DNA of 32,367 nt from Sulfurovaceae bacterium (GTDB lineage Bacteria; Campylobacterota; Campylobacteria; Campylobacterales; Sulfurovaceae), in the NCBI GenBank assembly GCA_016744805.1, contig JADGDQ010000026.1, forward strand, positions 1 through 32,367, in the 5' to 3' direction. Position 1 is the first letter of the stretch. Each line of letters starts with the position of its first letter. The translations under genes and the position numbers were made by a program. Shown here in pieces: positions 8,350 to 15,323 of the stretch. The notes under the pieces were generated by a model. It saw nothing but the letters and a program-made list of their open reading frames with translations. It ran no database searches and was not told the DNA's origin.

Positions 8350-9805
8350 TTTTATTCCCTAAGTCGCCAAGCACCTCATAATAAGTACTCCTACCACTCC
8401 CAAGCTTCACAATCAAACTCTTATCTACCATCTGCTTCAATAGTTCCCTCGTTCTGCTTTCTTTAATCTTTAGTAGCTTTTCTATTTGTTTTGATTTGAT
8501 AGATGAATGTTCAAAAATATACTTTAAAACTATTTTTTCTTGTTCCGTAGTATCCGACGGTATCCGACGGTTATCCGACGGTTTTTCAACGCTAATCGTT
8601 CGTAATCGTCCGTAATCGTCCGTTTCCGACGGTTTTCCGACGCTTATCGGTTCTAATCGGTCGCTTATATCTTGAGGACGATAGAACTCTACATCTACAA
8701 AATCGTTTTGCTCTTTTATCTGTGGCTCTTTCAGTCCAGCTTCTAGGCATTGTTTTTTTATACGGTTGATGCCACTGCCCCACTGCTCTATGAGTCCTAA
8801 CTCCTTAAAGAGATTTGCTATGACTCTGTTTCTCGCTTCACTTCTGCCATTTGTTATATCATCCATAGTGATACTATGTGGGAAACTACCAGGTGAAACG
8901 ATATTGACTATGTCATCATAGATACCTACCTTGATATCTCTGCCACCATTTATATAGTCACGATGTATGAGGGCATTTATGAGTGCTTCTCTGAGGGCAA
9001 CTGTCGGTATCTCGTAGGTGTCGGTTCTGACGAGACCTTTTATCTCACCTCTGAGATTTATATGGTTTTGGATAAATGCCATAGAGTTTTCAAGAATAGT
9101 AAATATATCGCCACTATACTCTTTTTTGTCTATGAAAAGCTCCATTGTTGTACCCTTGAACTTTGCACATTTGACACTACAATGTAGAGGAGTACCCAGT
9201 AGTATCATCAAGGCATTAGTAGGGTAGAGTCTGTTGTGTTCCTCTTTGATAAGTTTGAGGTTTTTCAACTTTTCTATATTGAGTTGCTTGTTGAGAGATT
9301 CAAAACGCCTGTAGAGTATTGTCAAATCTAAACCTTTGAACTCTTTTTCATAACAGATCTCTTCATCATAGCTGATATTTCTCTTCTGCCTCTCTAGCTC
9401 TACTATATTTTCAAAACTTGCCTCTCTGTTGGTCGCTCCTATCCTAATATATGTGCCGTTATTTTTACCCTCTTTTTTCAGATAATAGGGGAGTAGATTG
9501 CCTCTAAAGACTTCGATAACGAGTAGGAGTTTTCCTTCTATATTGAGAGTGTACATCTCAGGCAAGATATTTGGACTACAACTATCGAAGATAATAGAAG
9601 AGATTTTATCCTCTGTTTCAAATATATTACTATCATCAACACCCACTATCTCTCGTTTGTCATTAACCCCGACAATCAACTTCCCACCGCTAGTATTGGA
9701 GAAAGCTATAACAGTTTTGGCAATAGATTCATTTTTAGGTAGAGTCTCTTTGAACTCTAGTGATTTATTTTCACCGTTTTTTATCTGCTGGAGTATGTTG
9801 CTCAT
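8336..9805 (-). CDS. AlbA_2 (Schlafen-type)/HATPase_c_4 protein with repeat-encoded hinge and winged-helix tail
   Basis: This is a 489-residue probable nucleic-acid-binding regulator. Domains in order are: an AlbA_2/Schlafen domain (about 10-130; KSLEFKE at 14-20, VIAFSNTSGGKLIVGVND at 32-49); a helical linker; an HATPase_c_4 domain (about 265-375; EALINALIHRDY at 273-284 as the N-box, GSGINRI at 343-349); a Ser/Arg/Pro-rich hinge (381-418); and a winged-helix DNA-binding tail (421-478). The hinge is encoded by about eleven degenerate 10-11-bp tandem units at 8551-8660, not a multiple of three. Proteins of this architecture are often annotated as ATP-dependent DNA helicase RecG-related or transcriptional regulators, but they have no helicase motors. 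An AGAGG site precedes the ATG; the fic stop is 52 bases upstream. Confidence 0.82.
   Translation of the reverse strand: MSNILQQIKNGENKSLEFKETLPKNESIAKTVIAFSNTSGGKLIVGVNDKREIVGVDDSNIFETEDKISSIIFDSCSPNILPEMYTLNIEGKLLLVIEVFRGNLLPYYLKKEGKNNGTYIRIGATNREASFENIVELERQKRNISYDEEICYEKEFKGLDLTILYRRFESLNKQLNIEKLKNLKLIKEEHNRLYPTNALMILLGTPLHCSVKCAKFKGTTMELFIDKKEYSGDIFTILENSMAFIQNHINLRGEIKGLVRTDTYEIPTVALREALINALIHRDYINGGRDIKVGIYDDIVNIVSPGSFPHSITMDDITNGRSEARNRVIANLFKELGLIEQWGSGINRIKKQCLEAGLKEPQIKEQNDFVDVEFYRPQDISDRLEPISVGKPSETDDYGRLRTISVEKPSDNRRIPSDTTEQEKIVLKYIFEHSSIKSKQIEKLLKIKESRTRELLKQMVDKSLIVKLGSGRSTYYEVLGDLGNKNDKY
8551..8660. repeat. Degenerate decamer minisatellite inside a coding region
   Basis: TATCCGACGG occurs at 8551-8560 and 8561-8570, and again at 8572-8581 with one extra T. 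CGTAATCGTC occurs at 8601-8610 and 8611-8620. TTCCGACGG-like and CTAATCGG-like variants follow up to 8660. The period is 10-11 bp. It encodes residues about 382-418 of the AlbA_2/HATPase protein, just before its winged helix. The array is open in at least two frames of the minus strand, and related peptides (GRLRTI, KRRKTVG versus DNRRIPS) appear in each. Confidence 0.85.
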
Positions 9806-9842
9806 TTAGACCATCCTCTTACTGGTTTTTCTACGAATCTTT

Positions 9843-9868
9843 CGCTACATTCCATCGCTACATTCCAT
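9843..9868. repeat. 13-bp tandem duplication at the fic stop codon
   Basis: CGCTACATTCCAT occurs twice in direct tandem (9843-9855 and 9856-9868). The second copy contains the fic stop codon (9858-9860 on the minus strand), so the duplication extends the gap to the next gene. It probably arose by replication slippage. Confidence 0.8.
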
Positions 9869-10856
9869 CTATTATCTCCCAATAACCTGCTTTTAAACTT
9901 CCAACTCTTTTTATTTTGTTAGCCTCTTTGAGTTTTGCTATATCTCTTTTGATTGTCTTGTCTGCTACACCTAAAATATTGGCTATCTGCAATAGTGTGA
10001 CATCTTTATTTTTTTTCATAATATCTAGTATATCATCAAGTCTTTTTAAAGGGACATTTTTGGGGACTTTTAAAGGGACACTCTTTTTACTCTCTTTGAT
10101 ATACTCTTTTAAGGATTTATTGATAATTTCTAGCATAAACTCCACAAAAGGTGTACTCTCTCCTGTAGCTCCAGCATCTTCTAGGGCTTGATAATATTTT
10201 TGCTGATTATTTCTAACCATACTTTCTATTGGTATATATGCAAAAAAATCTTTAAACGATTTCAGTATTACTGTTTGCCAAAGTCTTCCTATCCTGCCAT
10301 TTCCATCAGGGAAAGGGTGGATAAACTCAAATTCATAGTGAAAAACACAACTCACAATAAGCAGATGCTCATCAGTAGTTTTCAACCATCCGAAGATATC
10401 TCCCATAAGATGAGGTACCATATTGGGCGGAGGTGCCACATGTGTAACGCCATCTTTACCACCAACACTTACATTGCTATGTCTATAAGTTCCTGCATTA
10501 TGAAGAAGCTTATCCATCAAAAAGCTATGTGCTTTGAGTAGATCTTTTTCATTTCTAAAATCATATTTTTCTAAGTAATCGTAAGCTTGTATAGCCCCTT
10601 TTACCTCTTCGATCTCTCTCATCGTTCCCAAAACAGTTTTACCGTTTATAACATTAGTAACCTTATCTTCATCAAAGGTATTACCCTCTATCTGCAATGT
10701 TCCTGTAATCGATCGAACTCTGTTTTTTTTACGAAGTGTTAATGTGCTATAAGTTTTATCAATATGTTTAATATCAGAAATAAGTTCAGATATTTCACTT
10801 ACAAGTTTTAGTGTCTTAGAGGTGATTGTAAAGGGTGGTTTATAATTACTCATCAA
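9858..10856 (-). CDS. Class II Fic-domain protein (AMPylase-type) with winged-helix tail
   Basis: This 332-residue Fic protein probably transfers AMP or another nucleotide group to a protein hydroxyl. The active-site motif HPFPDGNGRIGR (180-191) is complete: catalytic His180, Asp/Asn/Arg in place. The self-inhibitory helix TLQIEGN (T53, E57, G58; pattern [S/T]xxxE[G/N]) lies N-terminal to it, which makes it class II and self-restrained. The flap region is near 134-145. A linker of VPLK/VPKN/VPLK repeats (260-271) leads to a winged helix (about 272-330), as in DNA-binding Fic proteins. Two starts are possible: TTG at 10856 (AAAGG 7 bases upstream) or the next codon, ATG at 10853; numbering uses the first. 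It lies between two AlbA_2/HATPase genes on the same strand. Confidence 0.88.
   Translation of the reverse strand: MMSNYKPPFTITSKTLKLVSEISELISDIKHIDKTYSTLTLRKKNRVRSITGTLQIEGNTFDEDKVTNVINGKTVLGTMREIEEVKGAIQAYDYLEKYDFRNEKDLLKAHSFLMDKLLHNAGTYRHSNVSVGGKDGVTHVAPPPNMVPHLMGDIFGWLKTTDEHLLIVSCVFHYEFEFIHPFPDGNGRIGRLWQTVILKSFKDFFAYIPIESMVRNNQQKYYQALEDAGATGESTPFVEFMLEIINKSLKEYIKESKKSVPLKVPKNVPLKRLDDILDIMKKNKDVTLLQIANILGVADKTIKRDIAKLKEANKIKRVGSLKAGYWEIIDGM
10044..10079. repeat. 12-bp repeat encoding the Fic hinge
   Basis: TTTTAAAGGGAC occurs at 10044-10055 and 10068-10079, with the variant ATTTTTGGGGAC between them, giving three units with a 12-bp period. On the minus strand they encode VPLK-VPKN-VPLK, the linker between the Fic core and the winged helix. 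The unit is a multiple of three, so copy-number change would alter hinge length without a frameshift. Confidence 0.75.
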
Positions 10857-10884
10857 ACATCAACCTTTATTTTACTTATTGTTT

Positions 10885-12057
10885 TCATTGTATTCCATCA
10901 AAGCCACTTCTAGGAATAATACATTTAAATTGTTCTAACTCTTTATCATTGATGAACTCTACATCTGGGTTGATGCCTAGGACTCGTTTTATCCCACTGC
11001 CATAGCCACTGTAGGTAAGGATATTTTCACATATGGAGTCTAGTGTGGGGTTTCTACAGATTGATCGACCGCTTTTTATATTTTCTATCGTCAATGAATT
11101 GGTCAGCTTGCCTGGGCTTATGATCTCTACTCTATTGTGAAATATAAAGATCTTGATCGGAGTATTTATATAATAATCTCTGTGTATCAAAGCATTTACA
11201 ATAAGCTCACCCAATACCCGTTCATCTATCTCTATCACACCATTAGAGTTGAAATTCTGCTCTACTTGCCTATACCGTAAATTACTTTTTACAAAACTCA
11301 TACTCTCATCATAAAGCTTTTCAAATGTGCCTAGCACTCTTTTTTTTGAGATGAATTTGTCCACTGTGACATCATCTCCATCAAAATAGCAACAATTAAC
11401 ATAAAAAGTTTTATTGAATTTTTGAGGATTGATACCAAAGATTAGGTTTCCTGCGAGCGTCAATTGCGTATTTTTCATTATCATTTCGTTTTCTAGGAGT
11501 ATGTGCAGATCTATCTCTCCCTTTTGTAGCTTGTCCAAAACATCACTGTTTGCCTTTGCCAAATATTGATAATAGAGTTGCATATTCAAATTATTGATGC
11601 TACTACCGCTCACTATATCCTCATCTGCATATAAGTTTTTTGACTCAGCAAAAAGTCTCTTGAGTTCTTGAGGCGATATTTTCCTCTTGTCACTTCCTGC
11701 TTTTGTGAGATATATACCTTTGTTTGTGGAGTATGGCTTGTTGTTCCCCTCTTCTATGGTTACTACTAATATCTTTTTATTATCTATTTTTTTTATCTCC
11801 GTAGTTGGATAGATGGGAGGGTTTATATTGGAGTTTATTACATTTCCTACAAGTTGATTCAGTCGTCTGATAGAGTCGTCGCTTATACCAACTATTGCAT
11901 TGTCATCGCTAACACCAATGATCAAAATACCACCCTTTGCATTTGAAAAAGCTACTAACTCTTCAGCCAATTTTTCACTGTTTGTTATATCTGCTTTAAA
12001 TTGCGTATATGTATCTTCACCGTTTTCAATTCTCTCAATTAGTTCTGATTTATGCAT
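10885..12057 (-). CDS. AlbA_2 (Schlafen-type)/HATPase_c_4 protein, first large gene of the island
   Basis: This 390-residue protein has an AlbA_2/Schlafen domain (about 10-130; TQFKADITNSEKL, LVAFSNAKGGILIIGVSDD) and an HATPase_c_4 domain (about 275-375; ELIVNALIHRDY at 284-295, YGSGIKRVL near 356). It resembles the other island AlbA_2 protein over this core but lacks the repeat hinge and the winged-helix tail, ending soon after the ATPase fold. The family is usually regulatory and nucleic-acid-binding; the activity here is unknown. A TGGAG site lies 8 bases before the ATG, inside the end of a 32-codon ORF whose TGA is one base from this ATG. The fic gene follows after 28 bases. The two AlbA_2 proteins may form a heterodimer or recognise different targets, which is inference. 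Confidence 0.82.
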   Translation of the reverse strand: MHKSELIERIENGEDTYTQFKADITNSEKLAEELVAFSNAKGGILIIGVSDDNAIVGISDDSIRRLNQLVGNVINSNINPPIYPTTEIKKIDNKKILVVTIEEGNNKPYSTNKGIYLTKAGSDKRKISPQELKRLFAESKNLYADEDIVSGSSINNLNMQLYYQYLAKANSDVLDKLQKGEIDLHILLENEMIMKNTQLTLAGNLIFGINPQKFNKTFYVNCCYFDGDDVTVDKFISKKRVLGTFEKLYDESMSFVKSNLRYRQVEQNFNSNGVIEIDERVLGELIVNALIHRDYYINTPIKIFIFHNRVEIISPGKLTNSLTIENIKSGRSICRNPTLDSICENILTYSGYGSGIKRVLGINPDVEFINDKELEQFKCIIPRSGFDGIQ

Positions 12058-12058
12058 A

Positions 12059-12157
12059 TCATTTCTCCAAAGTATCCAATATCATTTTTATTAAAATAGA
12101 TTCTCCTCTTGTCCTCAAGAAGTTATCAAGATTATCAAACATGCTATTCCATATCAT
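12059..12157 (-). CDS. Possible 32-residue leader ORF of the accessory island
   Basis: An ATG at 12157-12155 opens 32 codons ending in TGA at 12061-12059 (MIWNSMFDNLDNFLRTRGES, then ILIKMILDTLEK). It begins about 20 bases downstream of the expected transcription start of a near-consensus promoter, has a GGGAAG site 6 bases upstream, and its stop lies one base before the AlbA_2/HATPase ATG (TGATATG). It could be a leader peptide, a small partner protein, or the 3' remnant of a lost gene. The mixed hydrophobic/charged helix-like composition looks protein-like, but the ORF is short enough to be chance. Confidence 0.35.
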   Translation of the reverse strand: MIWNSMFDNLDNFLRTRGESILIKMILDTLEK

Positions 12158-12181
12158 AGTATGCTTCCCAACGAGAATTAT

Positions 12182-12210
12182 AGTATATGTTAATTGTACA
12201 AAGATGTCAA
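12182..12210 (-). promoter_or_regulatory. Near-consensus sigma-70 promoter of the accessory island
   Basis: On the minus strand TTGACA (12210-12205) and TATACT (12187-12182) are separated by exactly 17 bases, starting 10 bases beyond the batC stop. A full TTGACA is unusual in Campylobacterota, where -35 boxes are weak. It should start transcription near 12175 and gives the island its own promoter inside the Bat operon. Confidence 0.65.
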
Positions 12211-12219
12211 GTTCGTTGA

Positions 12220-12864
12220 TTACCCCTCCCCACCCATCCCATACTGATAAGAAAACTTATGTTTCAAAAAATCTTTTGGGCTGGTTTGGATGCGGTCTAG
12301 CCAGTTGGTGTTGTTTTGTTGTTGGGTTTGGGTTGACTCCTCTTGGGTTTGCTCTTCGCCCTTGTTTTCGCTGTTGTCATAGACTATCTCATCAGCTCCC
12401 AAAGCACCTACTCCCTGCTTGCCATCATTCTCTACATCTTTGAGTTCTTTTCTAGCGATTGCCAATGCTTTGTTGCTTTGAGCCTCCTTGAAATCAGGTC
12501 GCATCTGTAGGGCTATATCGTACGCTTTGATAGCCTCTTCGTACTCTCCTTGCATCAATAGGCTATTGCCTAGATTGTATTTGGCTTCGGGGCTACTCAT
12601 GGTGGCGTAGATGGCTTGGGATTTTTTGAACTCTCCTGCTCTGTAGAATGAGGCTGCTTTGTAGAGTGCATCATCGAATGCTTGGGCGGCACTGCTGTAC
12701 TCTTGGTTTTTGTAGTGGTAGTAGCCTCTCTGGTCGTTTGTGACCCATAGCTCTATGAAACTCCCTCGAAAGCCAAAGAGTAGCCATAACACAATAGCCA
12801 CACTCACCACATAGAGAGGTATTATCGTGGGTTTTTCCTCTATTATCGTTTTTATACTCTTCAT
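12220..12864 (-). CDS. batC: BatC-like TPR membrane protein
   Basis: This protein has a membrane helix near the N-terminus (about 14-31, IPLYVVSVAIVLWLLFGF), then about three tetratricopeptide repeats (about 45-145; EAKYNLGNSLLMQGEYEEAI, KAYDIALQMRPDFKEAQSNK), a low-complexity Gln/Glu/Thr linker and a conserved tail (DFLKHKFSYQYG). The TPRs would face the periplasm and bind Bat partners. I prefer the ATG at 12864, giving 214 residues: it overlaps the batB stop as ATGA and has GGAGG 5 bases upstream. The ATG at 12876 would put that ribosome site inside the gene. In standard operons batD comes next; here the accessory island intervenes. Confidence 0.82.
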   Translation of the reverse strand: MKSIKTIIEEKPTIIPLYVVSVAIVLWLLFGFRGSFIELWVTNDQRGYYHYKNQEYSSAAQAFDDALYKAASFYRAGEFKKSQAIYATMSSPEAKYNLGNSLLMQGEYEEAIKAYDIALQMRPDFKEAQSNKALAIARKELKDVENDGKQGVGALGADEIVYDNSENKGEEQTQEESTQTQQQNNTNWLDRIQTSPKDFLKHKFSYQYGMGGEG

Positions 12865-13802
12865 GAGACCCTCCAAACTTCGGCTATAAACCCTCGTCTA
12901 AACCACAAAAGCAGTACAAGCAATATGAGAGGCAAGAGCAGATAGCCACCATCCTCATAGTGACTACTCTCCAAGCCTTGAGGGTTCTCAAATGACCTCT
13001 CTGTCCACGCATTGAGCTGCTCTATATCACTATCATCTATGGTAATCTCTTGGATATTGGCGTTGAGGATATTTGCACTCTTTTGCATCTGCTGTAGATT
13101 GAGCAACTCCTTAGAAGCTACCGCCAAAAAGAGTATCTTGGGAGAGAACTCTAGTTTCTCCATATCTTTAACTATGGCTGATTCACTAGAATCCGTCAAT
13201 ACTATGATAGTGCCACCTGTAGTAGTGAACTGCTTGGATGCTAGTATCAGTGCCTTGGCTAGATCATCACCCTCTTTGGGCATAATCTCTGGGTCAAGAG
13301 AGTTGGCAAAGAGTGTGAGGATATTGTGGTCAGCAGTTAGCGGTAGTACGAGGTGCGAACTGCCACTATAGGCTATGAGTGCTGCTTTGGTATCAGAGCG
13401 AAGTGCAAGGAGATCTTTCATCTTGAACCTAGCTCGCTCTAGCCTCGATGGTGTGAGGTCAGAGGTCATCATACTAGGAGATACTTTGATGAGGAAGACC
13501 ACCTCTGCTTTGTCTTTGGCAAAAGGCTCTGGTTTGAGCTGCCAGCTAGGACCACTGAGAGCTACTATCATCAGCGTCCAGAGCAGACCCAAGAGCCAAG
13601 GAGCTTCTATCTTGGAACGGTTTTGCTGAGGTGTGAGGAGTAGATGCTCTAGGAGTTTTGGGTTGACCAGTTTTTTCCACCTTCTTCTATCGTTTTGTTG
13701 TCCAAGTAGCCAGTAGACAAAAGCCCATGCAGGAAGAAGCAAGAGCAGAACCAATGGACGCAAGAAGTGAAATATCTCCCAACTCTCTAATAGACTATTC
13801 AT
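12861..13802 (-). CDS. batB: BatB-like von Willebrand A membrane protein with altered metal site
   Basis: This is a 313-residue vWA-domain protein with N-terminal membrane helices (about 13-34 and 68-84) and a C-terminal one (about 285-302), with the vWA domain between. The MIDAS motif normally reads DxSxS, but here it is K-V-S-P-S (106-110): the first metal-binding Asp is Lys. The Thr motif (usually GT, here EGDDLAKAL) is also changed, while the third motif (LTDSSES) keeps its Asp. The surrounding TSDLTPSRLERAR is typical BatB. I chose the ATG at 13802 rather than the upstream ATG at 13850, because it forms an ATGA overlap with batA and has AAAGGA upstream. Metal binding is probably lost; a structural role beside BatA is inferred. 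Confidence 0.83.
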   Translation of the reverse strand: MNSLLESWEIFHFLRPLVLLLLLPAWAFVYWLLGQQNDRRRWKKLVNPKLLEHLLLTPQQNRSKIEAPWLLGLLWTLMIVALSGPSWQLKPEPFAKDKAEVVFLIKVSPSMMTSDLTPSRLERARFKMKDLLALRSDTKAALIAYSGSSHLVLPLTADHNILTLFANSLDPEIMPKEGDDLAKALILASKQFTTTGGTIIVLTDSSESAIVKDMEKLEFSPKILFLAVASKELLNLQQMQKSANILNANIQEITIDDSDIEQLNAWTERSFENPQGLESSHYEDGGYLLLPLILLVLLLWFRRGFIAEVWRVS

Positions 13803-14791
13803 GATAGATTTTCCTTTCTGATGCGTCTTGATTGTGCACTCCAAAGCCATAGAGCATAAACAAACATCAAAAATAGCCCTAAAGCTAGCGGATAGATATA
13901 GAGTTCGCTTGTGGGTCTGTGGGTGAGTTGTTTGACTTCTTTGGGTGTGAGCTTCTCTATTGCATCATATATCTGTACTAGCTCTTTGCGGTCGAGTGCG
14001 TAGTAGAACTGACCGCCTGTATCTTTAGATATGCTTTTGAGTGTCTCTGTGTCGAGTGGATGCTCTCCTGCATTTTTGGGGTCTCCTACGGCGATAGTGT
14101 AGATGTTGACACTATTATCTTTGGCGAGTTTGGCAGCTGTCTTGGGTGGAATGCGTGATCCTGTGTCGTCTCCATCACTCATCACTATCATCATCCTATC
14201 TGTGACATTGTTTTCACGGAACATCTTGACACCTAGTGCTATGCCATCCCCTAGCATAGTCTGCGGTCCAGCCATACCCACCTGCAAGCCATCAAGAAGC
14301 GTCTGCAAAGCATCCAAATCTTGGGTGAAAGGTGCTTGCACAAAAGCAGCCGAACCAAAGAGTACAAGTCCTATCTTTTCGCCTTTTCGTTTCTCAAAAA
14401 AGTCTGCCAATACCAGCTTGACAGCCTCTAGGCGGTCGATGTTTTTACCATCTTCGCCTTTGAAGTCCTGCGTAGACATAGAGCCAGAGAGGTCAACGGC
14501 TACGAGTATCTCTCTTTGGGACTCCTCTTTGATGATGGGTTCGCCGATATATTGTGGTTTGGCTACTGCTACGATGAGCAGTACCCAGACCAAGCCTAGG
14601 AGGAGCTTCTGTAGAGGAGTCGCACGAGAGATCCCCTCGCTGTACTCTTGCCCCCCTTTGGCTTGGCGTATATCATCTATGAAACTCACTCGCAAGGCAC
14701 TGCGTGAACTATAGTAGCGAAGTGGTGAGTTGATGATAACTAGAGGCACAAAAAGCAGAACAAAAGCCCAAATATATACAAATTCAATCAT
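13799..14791 (-). CDS. batA: BatA-like von Willebrand A membrane protein
   Basis: This 330-residue membrane protein has N-terminal helices (about 6-24 and 62-77), a vWA domain in the middle (about 95-290) and a C-terminal helix (about 303-320). The MIDAS is complete: D100-L-S102-G-S104, T178 (GPQTMLGDG) and D206 (MSDGDDTG), so it should bind Mg2+ and a partner protein. BatA works with MoxR and the other Bat proteins in an envelope complex linked to stress or oxygen tolerance. AAGGAG lies 8 bases before the ATG. The start overlaps the DUF4381 gene by 8 bases and the stop overlaps batB as ATGA. Confidence 0.9.
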   Translation of the reverse strand: MIEFVYIWAFVLLFVPLVIINSPLRYYSSRSALRVSFIDDIRQAKGGQEYSEGISRATPLQKLLLGLVWVLLIVAVAKPQYIGEPIIKEESQREILVAVDLSGSMSTQDFKGEDGKNIDRLEAVKLVLADFFEKRKGEKIGLVLFGSAAFVQAPFTQDLDALQTLLDGLQVGMAGPQTMLGDGIALGVKMFRENNVTDRMMIVMSDGDDTGSRIPPKTAAKLAKDNSVNIYTIAVGDPKNAGEHPLDTETLKSISKDTGGQFYYALDRKELVQIYDAIEKLTPKEVKQLTHRPTSELYIYPLALGLFLMFVYALWLWSAQSRRIRKENLS

Positions 14792-15320
14792 CGGTTTGCT
14801 CCTTTTTCTGATGACTCTCTATCCATACCTTAGTCACTCTAGCCAGAGTATCTCTCTGCTCTTTGGTGATAGATGGGTTGGGGGTGTAGAGTAGCTCTTG
14901 ATAGAGTTTTCGCTCTGTGGTATCTATGGATAGATTGGAGTGTTGTTCTACAAAATCCCACCAACTATCTCCGCTCAGAGTCGCCACACTCTCTCGTCCA
15001 AAGTGCTGGAGTGCCACGCGTTTGATAAGCAAGAGCATAGAGTGTGACTGCTCTACAAGCGTCCCACTGCTTTGTATTGTCTCTAGCTGAGTGAGTGCTT
15101 GACGGCGGTAGAGGTTGGATCTATAGAGTGCTTGCCTCTTGCTATACCAGTAGAACCCATACGCAGTGAGCAGGAGCATGACCGCTATCCATCCTGATGC
15201 AGGGGGGAGATACTCTATGGCTGGGGGGACTATGATATCTTGGAGGAGGTCAAGTGAAGCGTTATTTTCTGCAATGTTATTCTTTGTGATATTGCTTGCT
15301 GTGCTATTTGTATCTGGCAT
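14784..15320 (-). CDS. DUF4381 membrane protein of the MoxR/Bat operon
   Basis: This 178-residue protein has an Asn/Ser-rich N-terminus and a conserved lead-in (LQDIIVPPAIEYLPPASGW). A single membrane helix follows (about 43-58), then a charged cytosolic helical domain (about 60-178, with LSGDSWWDFVEQH). This matches DUF4381 proteins, which are regularly found between DUF58 and batA genes. Their role is undefined, presumably assembly of the complex. A GAGGAGAGG stretch precedes the ATG, which lies 3 bases after the DUF58 stop; the 3' end overlaps batA. Confidence 0.8.
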   Translation of the reverse strand: MPDTNSTASNITKNNIAENNASLDLLQDIIVPPAIEYLPPASGWIAVMLLLTAYGFYWYSKRQALYRSNLYRRQALTQLETIQSSGTLVEQSHSMLLLIKRVALQHFGRESVATLSGDSWWDFVEQHSNLSIDTTERKLYQELLYTPNPSITKEQRDTLARVTKVWIESHQKKEQTDD

Positions 15321-15323
15321 ATC

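Noticed and set aside
8551-8660. CRISPR-like repeat array
   Set aside because: Units are 10-11 bp without spacers and lie inside an open coding frame.
12009-12443. 144-residue plus-strand frame opposite batC and the island promoter
   Set aside because: Antisense to batC and to a near-consensus promoter; the His/Cys-rich composition is typical of a shadow frame.
13803-13850. Upstream ATG (13850) as the start of batB
   Set aside because: It would overlap batA by 52 bases and add 16 unconserved residues; the ATGA-overlapping ATG at 13802 has a proper ribosome site.
14103-14714. 203-residue open frame on the plus strand opposite batA
   Set aside because: It is the antisense shadow of a gene with complete vWA motifs; the Ser/Leu-rich product has no recognisable domain and no ribosome site.
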